Below are positions 1 through 8,176 of a stretch of 64,000 nucleotides of DNA, piece after piece (within the stretch, counting starts at the first letter, position 1; the number at the start of each line of letters is the position of its first letter). The stretch comes from Verrucomicrobiia bacterium (GTDB taxonomy: Bacteria; Verrucomicrobiota; Verrucomicrobiia; Verrucomicrobiales; DEV007): positions 1 to 64,000 of the forward strand of contig JAGRPB010000003.1 in assembly GCA_020439945.1 (NCBI GenBank), read 5' to 3'. A model generated the notes under the pieces. That model was not told where the DNA came from, did no database searches, and was given only the letters and a program-made list of their open reading frames with translations. A program made the translations under genes and the position numbers.

Positions 1-250
1 CTGATAGGCCGCGAGCCCATCCCCAACCAAAAAATCTTTCCAGACGCAGACCATGCGGCCACGTCACATATCCAGTATTAGACACCGTTTCCAGCGCTTA
101 TCCCAGAGTCAGGGGCAGGTTGCTCACGTGTTACTCACCCGTTCGCCACTAGGAATCTTCAAAGCAAGCTCCAAAGATTCCCCGTTCGACTTGCATGTCT
201 TATCCACGCCGCCAGCGTTCGTTCTGAGCCAGAATCAAACTCTCCGTATA
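1..250 (-). rRNA. 16S rRNA gene, 5' end only (partial)
   Basis: Read on the minus strand, bases 250 to about 160 give the standard 5' end of bacterial 16S rRNA, including AGAGTTTGATTCTGGCTCAG and the verrucomicrobial-looking GTGGATAAGACATGCAAGTC. The gene continues off the left edge, so only helices up to about V2 are present. From about base 115 down to 1 the text changes character: it contains ACTCTGGGATAAGCGCTGG and GGTTGGGGATGGGCTCGCGG, which I know from actinobacterial (Microbacteriaceae-type) 16S rather than from Verrucomicrobia. The change falls at the universally conserved GGCGAACGGGTGAGTAACACG. That it is a 16S gene is certain; the exact 5' end is approximate to a few bases. Confidence 0.95.
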
Positions 251-438
251 AAAGTCGGATCTACCGTCGGGACCGAAATCCCGAAGTAGAAAATTGACGG
301 ATCTCAATCTCCACTGCCGAAGCAGCTTTGACAGATCTCCTGCGCATCATCTCGATGCGCAGCGCACAATTTAGCCTTTTCTTCTTTGCTGATTTTTGCC
401 CTCCTCGCCCGAAAGCGAGTCCTGCAAATTCAGCTGCT

Positions 439-451
439 CTTTAAAAGATCA
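439..451 (-). promoter_or_regulatory. boxA-like rRNA antitermination site
   Basis: On the minus strand this reads TGATCTTTTAAAG, about 190 bases before the 16S start. It resembles the E. coli boxA consensus TGCTCTTTAACA, to which the NusB/NusE antitermination complex binds in rRNA leaders. The position in the leader fits. The core is close to palindromic, so the plus strand also carries TGCTCTTTAAA, which is actually closer to consensus but on the wrong strand. Sequence match only; weak. Confidence 0.35.
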
Positions 452-541
452 CCAATATCAGGGGACAAAAAAGCCGATCACAAGGACATTGCGATCGACC
501 TATCCGGTCTCCGACACCCGACGTTTCCGGCCGGTTTTGGG

Positions 542-569
542 AGATTACGCCCAAACCGATTCTGCGCAA
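542..569 (-). promoter_or_regulatory. candidate rRNA promoter (-35/-10)
   Basis: On the minus strand TTGCGC (564-569) and TAATCT (542-547) are separated by 16 bases, upstream of the boxA-like site. The elements only partly match sigma-70 consensus and no UP element was demonstrated, so this is a candidate only. Confidence 0.25.
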
Positions 570-1226
570 CTGCTTTTCGCCAAGTTTTTTCAAAAAAGTC
601 GATTTTCACTCCAGCCCGGAGCCAAAACCCACTTGGAGTCCCTGAGCAACTCTTGCCGAGTCGGCTGATACTCAATCAGTTGCCAATCTCGACCCCTGAC
701 GAGGCGCACCTCGATGTTTTTTGACTAGGGCGACACCCGCTTGCCTCCTTTCCATCGGCGGGAGCGAAATCCGAGACTCTCGGAACCGAATCGAGCGCCT
801 CCGCACCGCTCACCAATCTCTCCGGAGACCTCCAGACTGACCCCGCCTTCAAGTATCGAGCCATTCCAGCCAACTTGGCGGGCCGATCCTCCGCCCCTGG
901 ACGCCGAGGCGCAGCGTCCCTCGCGGAAAGCTGAGTTCCGCCACTCGCAAAATGAGAGCTGTGTCCTCCCGATTCCGGTCATTCGTTCGGCGACAAAAAG
1001 CACATTTTACGGAGCAGGTTTCATGCCGAGATTGAAATGGGCCTTCGGCTCCGCCAAAGACCGAGACGACCTTGCGCCAGAATATTTCTTGCACTCCCCC
1101 GTCAGCGCCACATTAATCATCTCAGGTCACGACGGGTCTTGTGAGAGGTGTTTGGCTTCTCCGTCCTCGCAGCAGGAACGGGACAGGTGCTCGGCGTCGG
1201 CTCCCAGGAAATCAGCCGCTTTTAAA

Positions 1227-2504
1227 ATGCTCAAGAAGCTCAAGAACAGAACATCGAATCCCATCCGCGTCGGACTGGTCGGCGCCGGAGCCATGGGAAA
1301 AGGAATTGCCTGGCAAGTCTCCCACACCCCGGGGATGCGCCTCATGTTTATCGGTGACCTCAATCTCGAGGTCGCCAGAGAGACGGCTAAACAGATTGGG
1401 AAAGAGCCTGTCGAGACCGATGGCGAGACGATCCCGGAGACGACCGAGGACCAGGTTCTCATCACCACCAATTCACTGGCGCTGCTCAAAAAGAACGACC
1501 AGTTGAAGATGGAGGCCTTCGCCGAAGCGACCAACGCGATCGCCCACGCCTGCGAATACTGCCTGGCGGCGATCGAGGGCGGCATGCACGTCATTCTCAT
1601 GAATGCGGAGGTCGACATCGTCTACGGCAAGCTGCTTCAGCACGAAGCGGCCAAGCACAAGGTCATCGTGACCAGCGATGCCGGCGATCAGCACGGCGTG
1701 CTCGCGACGATGATCGACGAGATCAAGCTCTGGGGATTCGACATCGTTCAAGCCGGGAACATCAAGGGTTTCCTCAATTACTATGCCACGCCGGAATCGA
1801 TCCGGCCCGAGGCGGAAAAGCGGAATCTCAGCGCGGTCCAGTGCTGCGCCTACACCGACGGCACCAAGCTGAACATCGAGATGGCGCTGCTCTGCAACGC
1901 GCTCGGACTGACCCCGTTCAAGGACGGCATGGAAGGTCCGCGCTGTGCGGATGCAAAGGAGGTCCTCGATCTCTTCGACTTCGACGCCTACGAGGGCAAA
2001 GGCCGTGTCGACTACATCCTCGGTGCGGAACCCGGTGGCGGCGTTTACGTGGTCGGCCATTCGGATTCCGACTTCCAGCGACCCTACCTCCATTACTACA
2101 AGCTTCTCAGCAAGGGGAACTACTACCTCTTCTACCGTCCGTATCACCTCTGTCACCTGGAGACCACCACGGCAATCGCCCGTGCGGTGCTCGACGGCGA
2201 GGCGGTGCTGACACCCGACGCCGGCTACATCGCCGACGTCTACGCCTACGCGAAATCGGATCTCAAGGCGGGACAAAAAGTCGAGCACGGGATCGGCGGC
2301 GCCGAGTGCTACGGCCTCATCCGCACCACCGCGGACGCCTCCGGAATCAACCACTTGCCGATCTCCTACCTCGAAGGCGAGGGAGACCAATTGCCTGTGA
2401 TAAAGCGTGACATCGCCAAGGACGAGCCCGTCACCTTCGACGATGTCGAGTTTCCCGACATCCAGTTCCATCACTTGCTGAAGCGTCAGTCCGAACTCGG
2501 CTGA
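1227..2504 (+). CDS. SAF-domain homoserine-dehydrogenase-like NAD(P) oxidoreductase (COG4091-type)
   Basis: 425 aa. The N-terminus has a Rossmann dinucleotide-binding motif, VGLVGAGAMGKGIA, near residue 15, followed by a homoserine-dehydrogenase-like NAD-binding domain. The C-terminal 80 residues resemble an SAF domain, as in the COG4091 family of predicted homoserine dehydrogenases. Members usually lack proof of homoserine activity, and some sit in surface-polysaccharide loci, so the substrate is unknown. The frame is open back to 741, but residues upstream of the ATG at 1227 look non-coding, and homology-like sequence begins only after it. The next gene starts 18 bases downstream and encodes a flavoenzyme, so the two probably act in one pathway. 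Confidence 0.8.
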   Translation: MLKKLKNRTSNPIRVGLVGAGAMGKGIAWQVSHTPGMRLMFIGDLNLEVARETAKQIGKEPVETDGETIPETTEDQVLITTNSLALLKKNDQLKMEAFAEATNAIAHACEYCLAAIEGGMHVILMNAEVDIVYGKLLQHEAAKHKVIVTSDAGDQHGVLATMIDEIKLWGFDIVQAGNIKGFLNYYATPESIRPEAEKRNLSAVQCCAYTDGTKLNIEMALLCNALGLTPFKDGMEGPRCADAKEVLDLFDFDAYEGKGRVDYILGAEPGGGVYVVGHSDSDFQRPYLHYYKLLSKGNYYLFYRPYHLCHLETTTAIARAVLDGEAVLTPDAGYIADVYAYAKSDLKAGQKVEHGIGGAECYGLIRTTADASGINHLPISYLEGEGDQLPVIKRDIAKDEPVTFDDVEFPDIQFHHLLKRQSELG

Positions 2505-2522
2505 GCGAAACCGAACGGAACT

Positions 2523-3974
2523 GTGGCAGCGCAAACCTCCGAGACTACCGGAACGTCGTCGGCTTCCGGCACTACCGCTTCTGTATCCACCGAGAAGGCG
2601 GAGGTCGCCGTGCTCGGTGGCGGTCCCTGCGGACTCTACGCCGCCCTTACCCTGGCCAAGGCCGGCAAAAAGGTGACCCTTCTTGAGAAAGAAGAAGTCA
2701 CCGGTGGTCTCGCCCGCGGTCACAAGCGTGGGGAGAACTTCTACGATCTCGGCGTGCACATGCTGCACGCCTTCGACCAGGGCGTCTTCGAGACCATCAA
2801 GGAAATCATGGGCGACGAGCGCATCGAGGTGCCGCTCAATGCCAGGATCAAGTGGGCGGGTTCGTTCTATCGTTACCCACTCCAGTTCGGCGACATGGTG
2901 AAAGGCATGAACCCTTTCATCCTCGCTCACTGCTGCATCGGCCTGCTGGCTTATCAATCGTGGTACAAGATGCGCCCCAAGGATCCAAAGGACGCCGAGG
3001 AAGCACTCATCCAGCTTTACGGCAAACCGCTCTATAAGTTTTTCTTCAAGGAATTCACCACCCGCTACTGGGGATTCCCGCCCACCCAGCTTTCCGCAAC
3101 CTTCATCACCACCAAGATGCCGCGCCTCAGCGCCGTCGACGTGATCAAGAAGATGCTGGCGAAGTTCGGCATCAAGGATAAGAGCGTCCACGCCGTCGAG
3201 AGCGCCCTGAGCGAGGAAACGCTGCACTATTCCCGGAAGGGCGCCGAAGCCATGCCGCGCCTGGTGGCGGAAGAGATCAACCGTCTCGGTTGCCGCGTGA
3301 TTCCCAATGCCATCGTTAGAGGAGTGACACTCGACGACGCCGGCAAACGCGCCACCGGAGTCAGTTACCGCGATTCGGAAACCGGCGAGGAGCGCTCCAT
3401 CGAGTGCGATCACGTTATCTCGACGATCCCGATCAAGGACTTCCTCGGCGCCTTCGGCGATCATGCCCCGGAAGACGTTCGTGCATCGGCCGAGTATCTC
3501 AAGACCAAGGCCGTCACCATCTACGGCCTGCTCGTCAAAAAAGAGAAAGCCATCGACGCGCTCTACATCTATTATCGCGACAAGGCCTTTCATCGGGTCG
3601 GCGAACCCAAGAACGCCGGACTTCTCGTCAATCCGCCCGACCACACCGTGCTCATCGTCGAAACCACCTGCGAAGTCGGCGATGCCAAGTGGAACGGCGA
3701 CGAAAGCGCGCGCCAGGCGATTTTTGCTGACCTTGAAAAGGAAGGCATCTGCAAGCCGGACGAAATTGTCGAAGTCAATCTGCTGCGCACTCCCCACGGC
3801 TATCCCATCTTCGGCCTCGGCTTCGAGCCTCATCTCGTCAAAGTGATCGACTTTGTCGACGCTTTGGAAAACGTCCAGACGACCGGCCGCCAGGGAGGCT
3901 TCTGCTATCCCAATATGCACAAGGCCATGCGCATGGGCGCCGACGCGGCGGATCGCATCCTCGCGGAAAACTGA
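2523..3974 (+). CDS. FAD-dependent amine-oxidase/UDP-galactopyranose-mutase-like oxidoreductase
   Basis: 483 aa, GTG start. A nucleotide-binding motif, VAVLGGGPCGLYAAL, with the acidic end LLEKEE marks an FAD Rossmann fold at about residues 27-62. The next stretch (GGLARGHKRGENFYDLGVHMLH) is typical of the protoporphyrinogen-oxidase/UGM-like branch of NAD(P)-binding Rossmann proteins, and the C-terminus ends with a GG-containing flavin-contact segment. Such enzymes act on sugar nucleotides, carotenoids or porphyrins; the sequence does not settle which. It lies 18 bases after the SAF-domain dehydrogenase, and the pair looks co-transcribed. A cytosolic role in nucleotide-sugar or lipid-linked sugar metabolism is an inference from this pairing. 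The first 25 residues are Ser/Thr-rich and may be a spacer or part of an incorrectly early start. Confidence 0.7.
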   Translation: MAAQTSETTGTSSASGTTASVSTEKAEVAVLGGGPCGLYAALTLAKAGKKVTLLEKEEVTGGLARGHKRGENFYDLGVHMLHAFDQGVFETIKEIMGDERIEVPLNARIKWAGSFYRYPLQFGDMVKGMNPFILAHCCIGLLAYQSWYKMRPKDPKDAEEALIQLYGKPLYKFFFKEFTTRYWGFPPTQLSATFITTKMPRLSAVDVIKKMLAKFGIKDKSVHAVESALSEETLHYSRKGAEAMPRLVAEEINRLGCRVIPNAIVRGVTLDDAGKRATGVSYRDSETGEERSIECDHVISTIPIKDFLGAFGDHAPEDVRASAEYLKTKAVTIYGLLVKKEKAIDALYIYYRDKAFHRVGEPKNAGLLVNPPDHTVLIVETTCEVGDAKWNGDESARQAIFADLEKEGICKPDEIVEVNLLRTPHGYPIFGLGFEPHLVKVIDFVDALENVQTTGRQGGFCYPNMHKAMRMGADAADRILAEN

Positions 3975-3995
3975 GAACCGCCTGAGGACGAGTAG

Positions 3996-4030
3996 TCAAC
4001 AGGGTCAGGTCGACGAACCAACCCTGTTAA
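3996..4030. repeat. dispersed ACCCTGTT repeat, copy 1 (inverted pair)
   Basis: AACAGGGT (3998-4005) and ACCCTGTT (4021-4028) form a perfect 8-base inverted repeat between the convergent genes ending at 3974 and 4044. The arms and the flanking GACCTGACCCTGTTGA (minus strand) match units found at 11.8, 25.8 and 59.9 kb. It could also serve as a bidirectional terminator, although there is no clear T-tract. Confidence 0.6.
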
Positions 4031-4043
4031 GCCCTCGTTCGAG

Positions 4044-5810
4044 TCAGTCCCTCTCCGGATCCCGGGCCAACTCTCCAAGCAGGGTGCTCAACCAGGGGAA
4101 GAGCTGCTTTTTCCGGCTCACGATTCCGTCGAGCTTGTAGAGTTTCTCTTTTCTCCGCGGGTAGTGAACCTTGCGCAGGACTTCCTCCGGAGCCTCGATC
4201 AGTAGCAGGCTGTCGTTGCGCGTCACGTCGGTCACCATGAGGCAGGCGATGTCGAGATCGTGCGCGTCGATGATGCGTTTCAACTCCGCCTGGAGCGCTT
4301 CGCGAACGGGGAAAAACTGATTCATTCCGACCTCTTCGATCTGGGAAATGCTGACCCGGTAGCCGCTTTCCTCGTATTCCTTGCGATCCGAATCGATCAC
4401 GTCGCCCGGCTCGCTGGAGCGCAGAACGGAACCCGCGGCGAAGAATTCCTCGGTAAACTTGTCGACCTCGATTCCCGCCAGTTCGCTGAGCCAGCCGAGT
4501 ATCGAACGATCCTCCTCTGTCGCGGTCGGCGACGTGAGATTCAGGGTGTCGGAAATGATGCCCGCGCAGAGGCAGGTCGCGATCGGTGGCGAAGGCTCCA
4601 GGCCGTGGCTGCGAAAGGCGCGAGCCACGATCGTACAAGTCGAACCGACCGGCTTATTGATGAACTGGACCGGCTCACGCGTCACCAGGTTGCCGCTCAA
4701 CCGGTGGTGATCGATCACCTCGATGATCTCGGCTTCGTCCGCGCCGGTCACGGCCTGGGAGAATTCATTGTGATCCACCAGCACCAGTCGCGGTTTCTGG
4801 GGCGCCACCAGGTCCGTCCGCGAGAACACGCCCAACAGCCGGCCCGTCCCGGAATCGGTCACCGGAAAAAGCGTCTGATGCAATCCCTGGATCCGGTCAC
4901 GGAGGACGTGCAATGGAACATCGGGATCGAAGGTCACGAAATCCTCGCTCACCGCATGCCGGATCGGACGAGAGCCGCGGATCAACTGCGTCGTACTGGC
5001 CGTGTCGCGCGGCGTTACCAGGATCGTCACGCCTTTTGCCCGCGCCGCGTTGAGAATCGCTTCGGCCGGTCGGAACCCACTGGTCACGACCAGGCATTTC
5101 ACCCCGGCCTCCACCGCCAGCAATTGCACACCGGCCCGGTCTCCGGTGATGATGAGAAGGCGCTCCGCGTCGAAAGCGCCGATGCGATCCTCCATCACCG
5201 GTTCGCTGGAGCCGGCCACCATCATGAGATACTCGTGATCCTCGTCGTCACGGTCTGGCGGCGCGCAGACCACCTCCCCATCGAGCGCGCGATTCATGCT
5301 GGTGATGTTGGTCTTCACCGCCCTCACCGCCTCGCCTTCGATCGCAGTCGGGATGAGTAGCTGCAACAGGTCCAGCAGAGAAAGCAGACCGAGAATCTCT
5401 CCGTCGTCATCCACCACCGGCAGGCTGCGGAATCCACCATCTGCCATGCGATGGTAAGCGCCGAAAATCGTTTCCGAGGGGTGAGTGGTGACGACGTCCG
5501 TCCGGCAAACGTCAATGGCCCGCGGTCTGAGATCGGTGATCAGCCTCGGCCGCGAAAGACCCGCCTGTTTCAGCACCCACTCGGTCCGCGAATTGGGCGT
5601 GCCGCAACAGGCCGCCACCGCCTCGGGCAGACGCGTCTGGCTGAGCAGATTCGCGTAGGCGATCGCCGAGCAGATCGCGTCGGTATCCGGGTTCTTATGC
5701 CCCATCACCCAGACGGGTTTGGCGGGGCTGGAGGAAACGGTTGGGGTAGTCTGACTCACGGGAGGCGGTTGAAACTCAAAGGGGGAGCCGCTGAGGAGCG
5801 CAAGCGGCAT
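4044..5810 (-). CDS. family II (DHH) inorganic pyrophosphatase with CBS and DRTGG insert
   Basis: 588 aa. The DHH-family metal ligands are visible: GHKNPDTDAICSA near residues 37-48, VDHNEFSQA near 335 and VIDHHR near 355, with the DHHA2 domain at the C-terminus. Between the first and second blocks sits a regulatory insert: a first CBS motif (about residues 95-150), a DRTGG-like domain (GDRAGVQLLAVEAG, about 215-320) and a second CBS stretch. This is the architecture of nucleotide-regulated, Mn/Co-dependent CBS-pyrophosphatases, where adenine nucleotides bound by CBS tune hydrolysis of PPi to phosphate. The protein is cytosolic. The first 30 residues before PVWVMGHKN are Pro/Ser-rich and may be non-native, with a later start possible. 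Downstream genes on this strand are unrelated. Confidence 0.88.
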   Translation of the reverse strand: MPLALLSGSPFEFQPPPVSQTTPTVSSSPAKPVWVMGHKNPDTDAICSAIAYANLLSQTRLPEAVAACCGTPNSRTEWVLKQAGLSRPRLITDLRPRAIDVCRTDVVTTHPSETIFGAYHRMADGGFRSLPVVDDDGEILGLLSLLDLLQLLIPTAIEGEAVRAVKTNITSMNRALDGEVVCAPPDRDDEDHEYLMMVAGSSEPVMEDRIGAFDAERLLIITGDRAGVQLLAVEAGVKCLVVTSGFRPAEAILNAARAKGVTILVTPRDTASTTQLIRGSRPIRHAVSEDFVTFDPDVPLHVLRDRIQGLHQTLFPVTDSGTGRLLGVFSRTDLVAPQKPRLVLVDHNEFSQAVTGADEAEIIEVIDHHRLSGNLVTREPVQFINKPVGSTCTIVARAFRSHGLEPSPPIATCLCAGIISDTLNLTSPTATEEDRSILGWLSELAGIEVDKFTEEFFAAGSVLRSSEPGDVIDSDRKEYEESGYRVSISQIEEVGMNQFFPVREALQAELKRIIDAHDLDIACLMVTDVTRNDSLLLIEAPEEVLRKVHYPRRKEKLYKLDGIVSRKKQLFPWLSTLLGELARDPERD

Positions 5811-5906
5811 GCCAAATTCCCGCGCCGCCGCGGGGAATCAAACGAATTCGGCGTCACCGGGAACCGCCAACCCGAAAAAACGAATCAAAGAGGGACCGGA
5901 GCGGGC

Positions 5907-7367
5907 TCAGGCCAGGATATCGTGCTGCACCTTCGCGTCGCCGATCACGCCGATGAGGCGGTGGTTGAGACCCTGGAATGGGTAGGTGAACTGGTGGGCG
6001 TCCAGCCCGAGCTGGTGCAGCACGGTGGCCTGGAGATCGTGGACCGACATCTTGTTTTCCGCGACGCGGTAGCCGAATTCGTCGGTCTCGCCATAGCTGC
6101 CAGGTTTGATGCCGCCGCCCGCCATCCAGAGGGTGAAGCAGTGCGGATGGTGATCACGGCCGAGGAATTTGCTCCCATTGCGCTCCTCGTTCATCGAGGT
6201 GCGACCGAATTCTCCGGACCAGACCACCAGTGTGTCGTCGAGCAGGCCGCGCTGTTTGAGATCCTTCAACAGGGCCGCGATGGGTTGATCGATGTCGCGC
6301 GTCTTGTCCTTCAAGCCGATCGAAATGTCATTCGCCGGTCCGGTGCCGTGGAAGTCCCATCCGTAGTCGAAAAGCTGCACGTAGCGCACGCCTTGCTCGA
6401 CCAGTCGGCGGGCGAGCAGGCAGTTGTTGGCGAAGTTCTCCTCCCCCGGTTTGGTACCGTACATTTCATGAACCCACTCGGGTTCCTGCTTGATGTCCAT
6501 AACCTCCGGGACCGCGATTTGCATACGGTAGGCCAGTTCGTACTGGGCGATTCGACTGAGCGTTTCGGGATCTCCGACCTCGCGCATTTCGCGTTCGTTG
6601 AGTTTGCGGAGCGCATCGAGACCGCGTCGCCGGGATTCGCGGCTGAGTCCGTCCGGGTTGTTCACGTAGAGGACCGGATCGCCGTCGCTCCGACATTGCA
6701 CCCCCTGATAGAGCGCCGGCAGGAATCCGCTGCCCCAGAGCGCCTTTCCGCCGCTGGGATTGGTGCCACCGCTCAGGAGGACCACGAAACCGGGCAGATT
6801 CTCGCTCGGGCTCCCCAGACCGTAGGTGACCCACGATCCCATCGACGGGTAACCGAAGCGCGCTTCGCCGCAGTAGAGGAAAAGCTGGGCCGGCGCGTGA
6901 TTGAACTGGGTGGTGTACATCGACTTCACCACGCAGACATCGTCGACCACCGACTTGAACTGCGGAAGCAGCTCGGTCACCCAGGTGCCGGTTTCGCCGC
7001 AGCGTTCGAAATTCCAAGGCGTTCCCAGCAACTTGGGACGCCCCTTGATGAACGCGAAACGCTCGCCCTCGATCAGGCTCTCCGGGCACGGTTCGCCGCT
7101 GTGCTTCTTCAGTTCCGGTTTCCAATCGAAGAGATCGTGCTGAGGCGGGCTACCGGCCATGTGGAGGTAGATGACCCGCTTCGCCTTGACCGGCAGCGGC
7201 GGAATCTTCGGGGCCAGCGGATTGTCGAGCGCGGACGGCGGGGCCGGTGTCGAAGCCCCCAGCGACGCGAGCCGATTCAGCGCGATGGTGCCGAGTCCGA
7301 TCGTTCCGCCACGAAGCATCTGGCGTCGCGTGGCAAACTGGGCGGAAGCTTGGAGAATCGGATTCAT
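5907..7367 (-). CDS. DUF1501 exported protein (sulfatase-superfamily fold)
   Basis: 486 aa. The N-terminus carries a twin-arginine-type signal (TRRQMLRGGTIGLGTIAL, about residues 13-30). The body has the DUF1501 hallmarks: VIYLHMAGSPPQHDLFDWKP, an LLARRLVEQGVRYVQLFD block, VVWSGEFGRT and GRDHHP near the C-terminus. DUF1501 proteins belong to the alkaline phosphatase/sulfatase superfamily, but their activity is unknown. In Planctomycetes and Verrucomicrobia they are regularly encoded next to DUF1549/DUF1553 cytochromes, and here they form one minus-strand unit with the genes at 7389 and 8177 (gap of 21 bases). The protein is probably periplasmic and may work with the cytochrome-like partner on polysaccharide-derived substrates; that function is inference. 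Confidence 0.9.
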   Translation of the reverse strand: MNPILQASAQFATRRQMLRGGTIGLGTIALNRLASLGASTPAPPSALDNPLAPKIPPLPVKAKRVIYLHMAGSPPQHDLFDWKPELKKHSGEPCPESLIEGERFAFIKGRPKLLGTPWNFERCGETGTWVTELLPQFKSVVDDVCVVKSMYTTQFNHAPAQLFLYCGEARFGYPSMGSWVTYGLGSPSENLPGFVVLLSGGTNPSGGKALWGSGFLPALYQGVQCRSDGDPVLYVNNPDGLSRESRRRGLDALRKLNEREMREVGDPETLSRIAQYELAYRMQIAVPEVMDIKQEPEWVHEMYGTKPGEENFANNCLLARRLVEQGVRYVQLFDYGWDFHGTGPANDISIGLKDKTRDIDQPIAALLKDLKQRGLLDDTLVVWSGEFGRTSMNEERNGSKFLGRDHHPHCFTLWMAGGGIKPGSYGETDEFGYRVAENKMSVHDLQATVLHQLGLDAHQFTYPFQGLNHRLIGVIGDAKVQHDILA

Positions 7368-7388
7368 GGGAGGAAGGGAGTTGGGAAA

Positions 7389-8174
7389 TCAGGATTCCGG
7401 GCGGAATCGACCGACGATCAACGGGCGCTCGTTCGTGGTGTGAATTTGGGATCTCGCGGAAGTCGACCAGGTATAGCCCAGCAGGCGTCCGGTAATATCG
7501 GCGAGCAAGCGGAGATCGCCGCGACCCAATCCGTCATCGTCGCTGCCATCGGCGTTGGCGCCGTGACGCGAATCTCCCGAGCCGTGCGGCGAACGCGATG
7601 AATCGATCACACTCACATGCCACTCGAAAAGTCGCGGCGTATCCCAACGAAGGGGACGATCGACGAGTTCTTTCGGCCGAGGCCATGGAAGCGGCTTCGC
7701 GGTATCAAGTTCGTTCACCCGACGGGGCGGGCCATCGACGAGCATGACGTGACCGGTGGGAATCGCCTTGCCGGACCGGTAATCGATGACCAAAAAATCT
7801 CCGGGCCGGATCGCGTCGACTCGGTCGATTCGCTCGAACCTGCCAGAGTCACGCACCGCGGCAAACCATTCGTCCGCCTCCGGAGCCGCCTCGCCGAACA
7901 AAGCCTCGGCGGCCGCGTCATCGAGCCCATAGTTTTTTCGCAACAGGAGCGCTGTGAAAGACGAGCAGACACTGCGATTCGACGGGGCCGCTTCGTCCGC
8001 CCAGGCGATCCGGCTGGGAGAGGCGCTGTAGAGGTTCGTCTCCGGCGTGATCGCCGCCAACAAGGCCCGCGCGGTGGCGAGATGCGCGGGAACCAACTCG
8101 ACTTTCGGCTTCCCTTCTTCGGCGGAAACCGCGACCAGGCCACCAAGAATTACGGCGGCAATTTCGGAAAACAT
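7389..8174 (-). CDS. small exported protein, possible NlpC/P60- or CHAP-like fold
   Basis: 261 aa from the ATG at 8174, two bases after the stop of the upstream cytochrome gene, so translation is probably coupled. The first 20 residues (MFSEIAAVILGGLVAVSAEE) look like a signal peptide. A cysteine in RSVCSSFTALLL (about residue 72) and a later GHVMLVD histidine within a beta-rich block (FLVIDYRSGKAIPTGHVMLVDG) suggest a papain-like NlpC/P60 or CHAP arrangement of Cys then His. That assignment is tentative. The second half is Asp/Ser-rich with no recognised domain. Its place between DUF1553 and DUF1501 genes suggests a role in the same envelope system. Confidence 0.65.
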   Translation of the reverse strand: MFSEIAAVILGGLVAVSAEEGKPKVELVPAHLATARALLAAITPETNLYSASPSRIAWADEAAPSNRSVCSSFTALLLRKNYGLDDAAAEALFGEAAPEADEWFAAVRDSGRFERIDRVDAIRPGDFLVIDYRSGKAIPTGHVMLVDGPPRRVNELDTAKPLPWPRPKELVDRPLRWDTPRLFEWHVSVIDSSRSPHGSGDSRHGANADGSDDDGLGRGDLRLLADITGRLLGYTWSTSARSQIHTTNERPLIVGRFRPES

Positions 8175-8176
8175 CT

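Larger units (their letters stand above)
251..1226. other. non-coding leader region between divergent rRNA and first CDS
   Basis: Nearly 1 kb lies between the 16S 5' end (minus strand) and the first convincing plus-strand gene. Open frames here have no recognisable protein features and include the upstream extension of the dehydrogenase frame, which reads as arginine- and proline-rich translated non-coding DNA. I see a weak boxA-like site and a weak rRNA promoter candidate (separate entries), and no tRNA. The stretch probably holds the rRNA operon promoters and leader plus the promoter of the gene at 1227. Confidence 0.6.

Noticed and set aside
434-446. TGCTCTTTAAA on the plus strand as a boxA for a plus-strand rRNA operon
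   Set aside because: The only rRNA here is on the minus strand. The match arises because the site is nearly palindromic.
1473-3920. 815-codon minus-strand open frame opposite the two oxidoreductase genes
   Set aside because: It lies antisense to two genes with clear motifs, has no recognisable domain and a composition expected of high-G+C shadow frames.
5451-7601. 716-codon plus-strand open frame
   Set aside because: Antisense to the pyrophosphatase 5' end and the DUF1501 gene, spans two unrelated genes and shows no family features.
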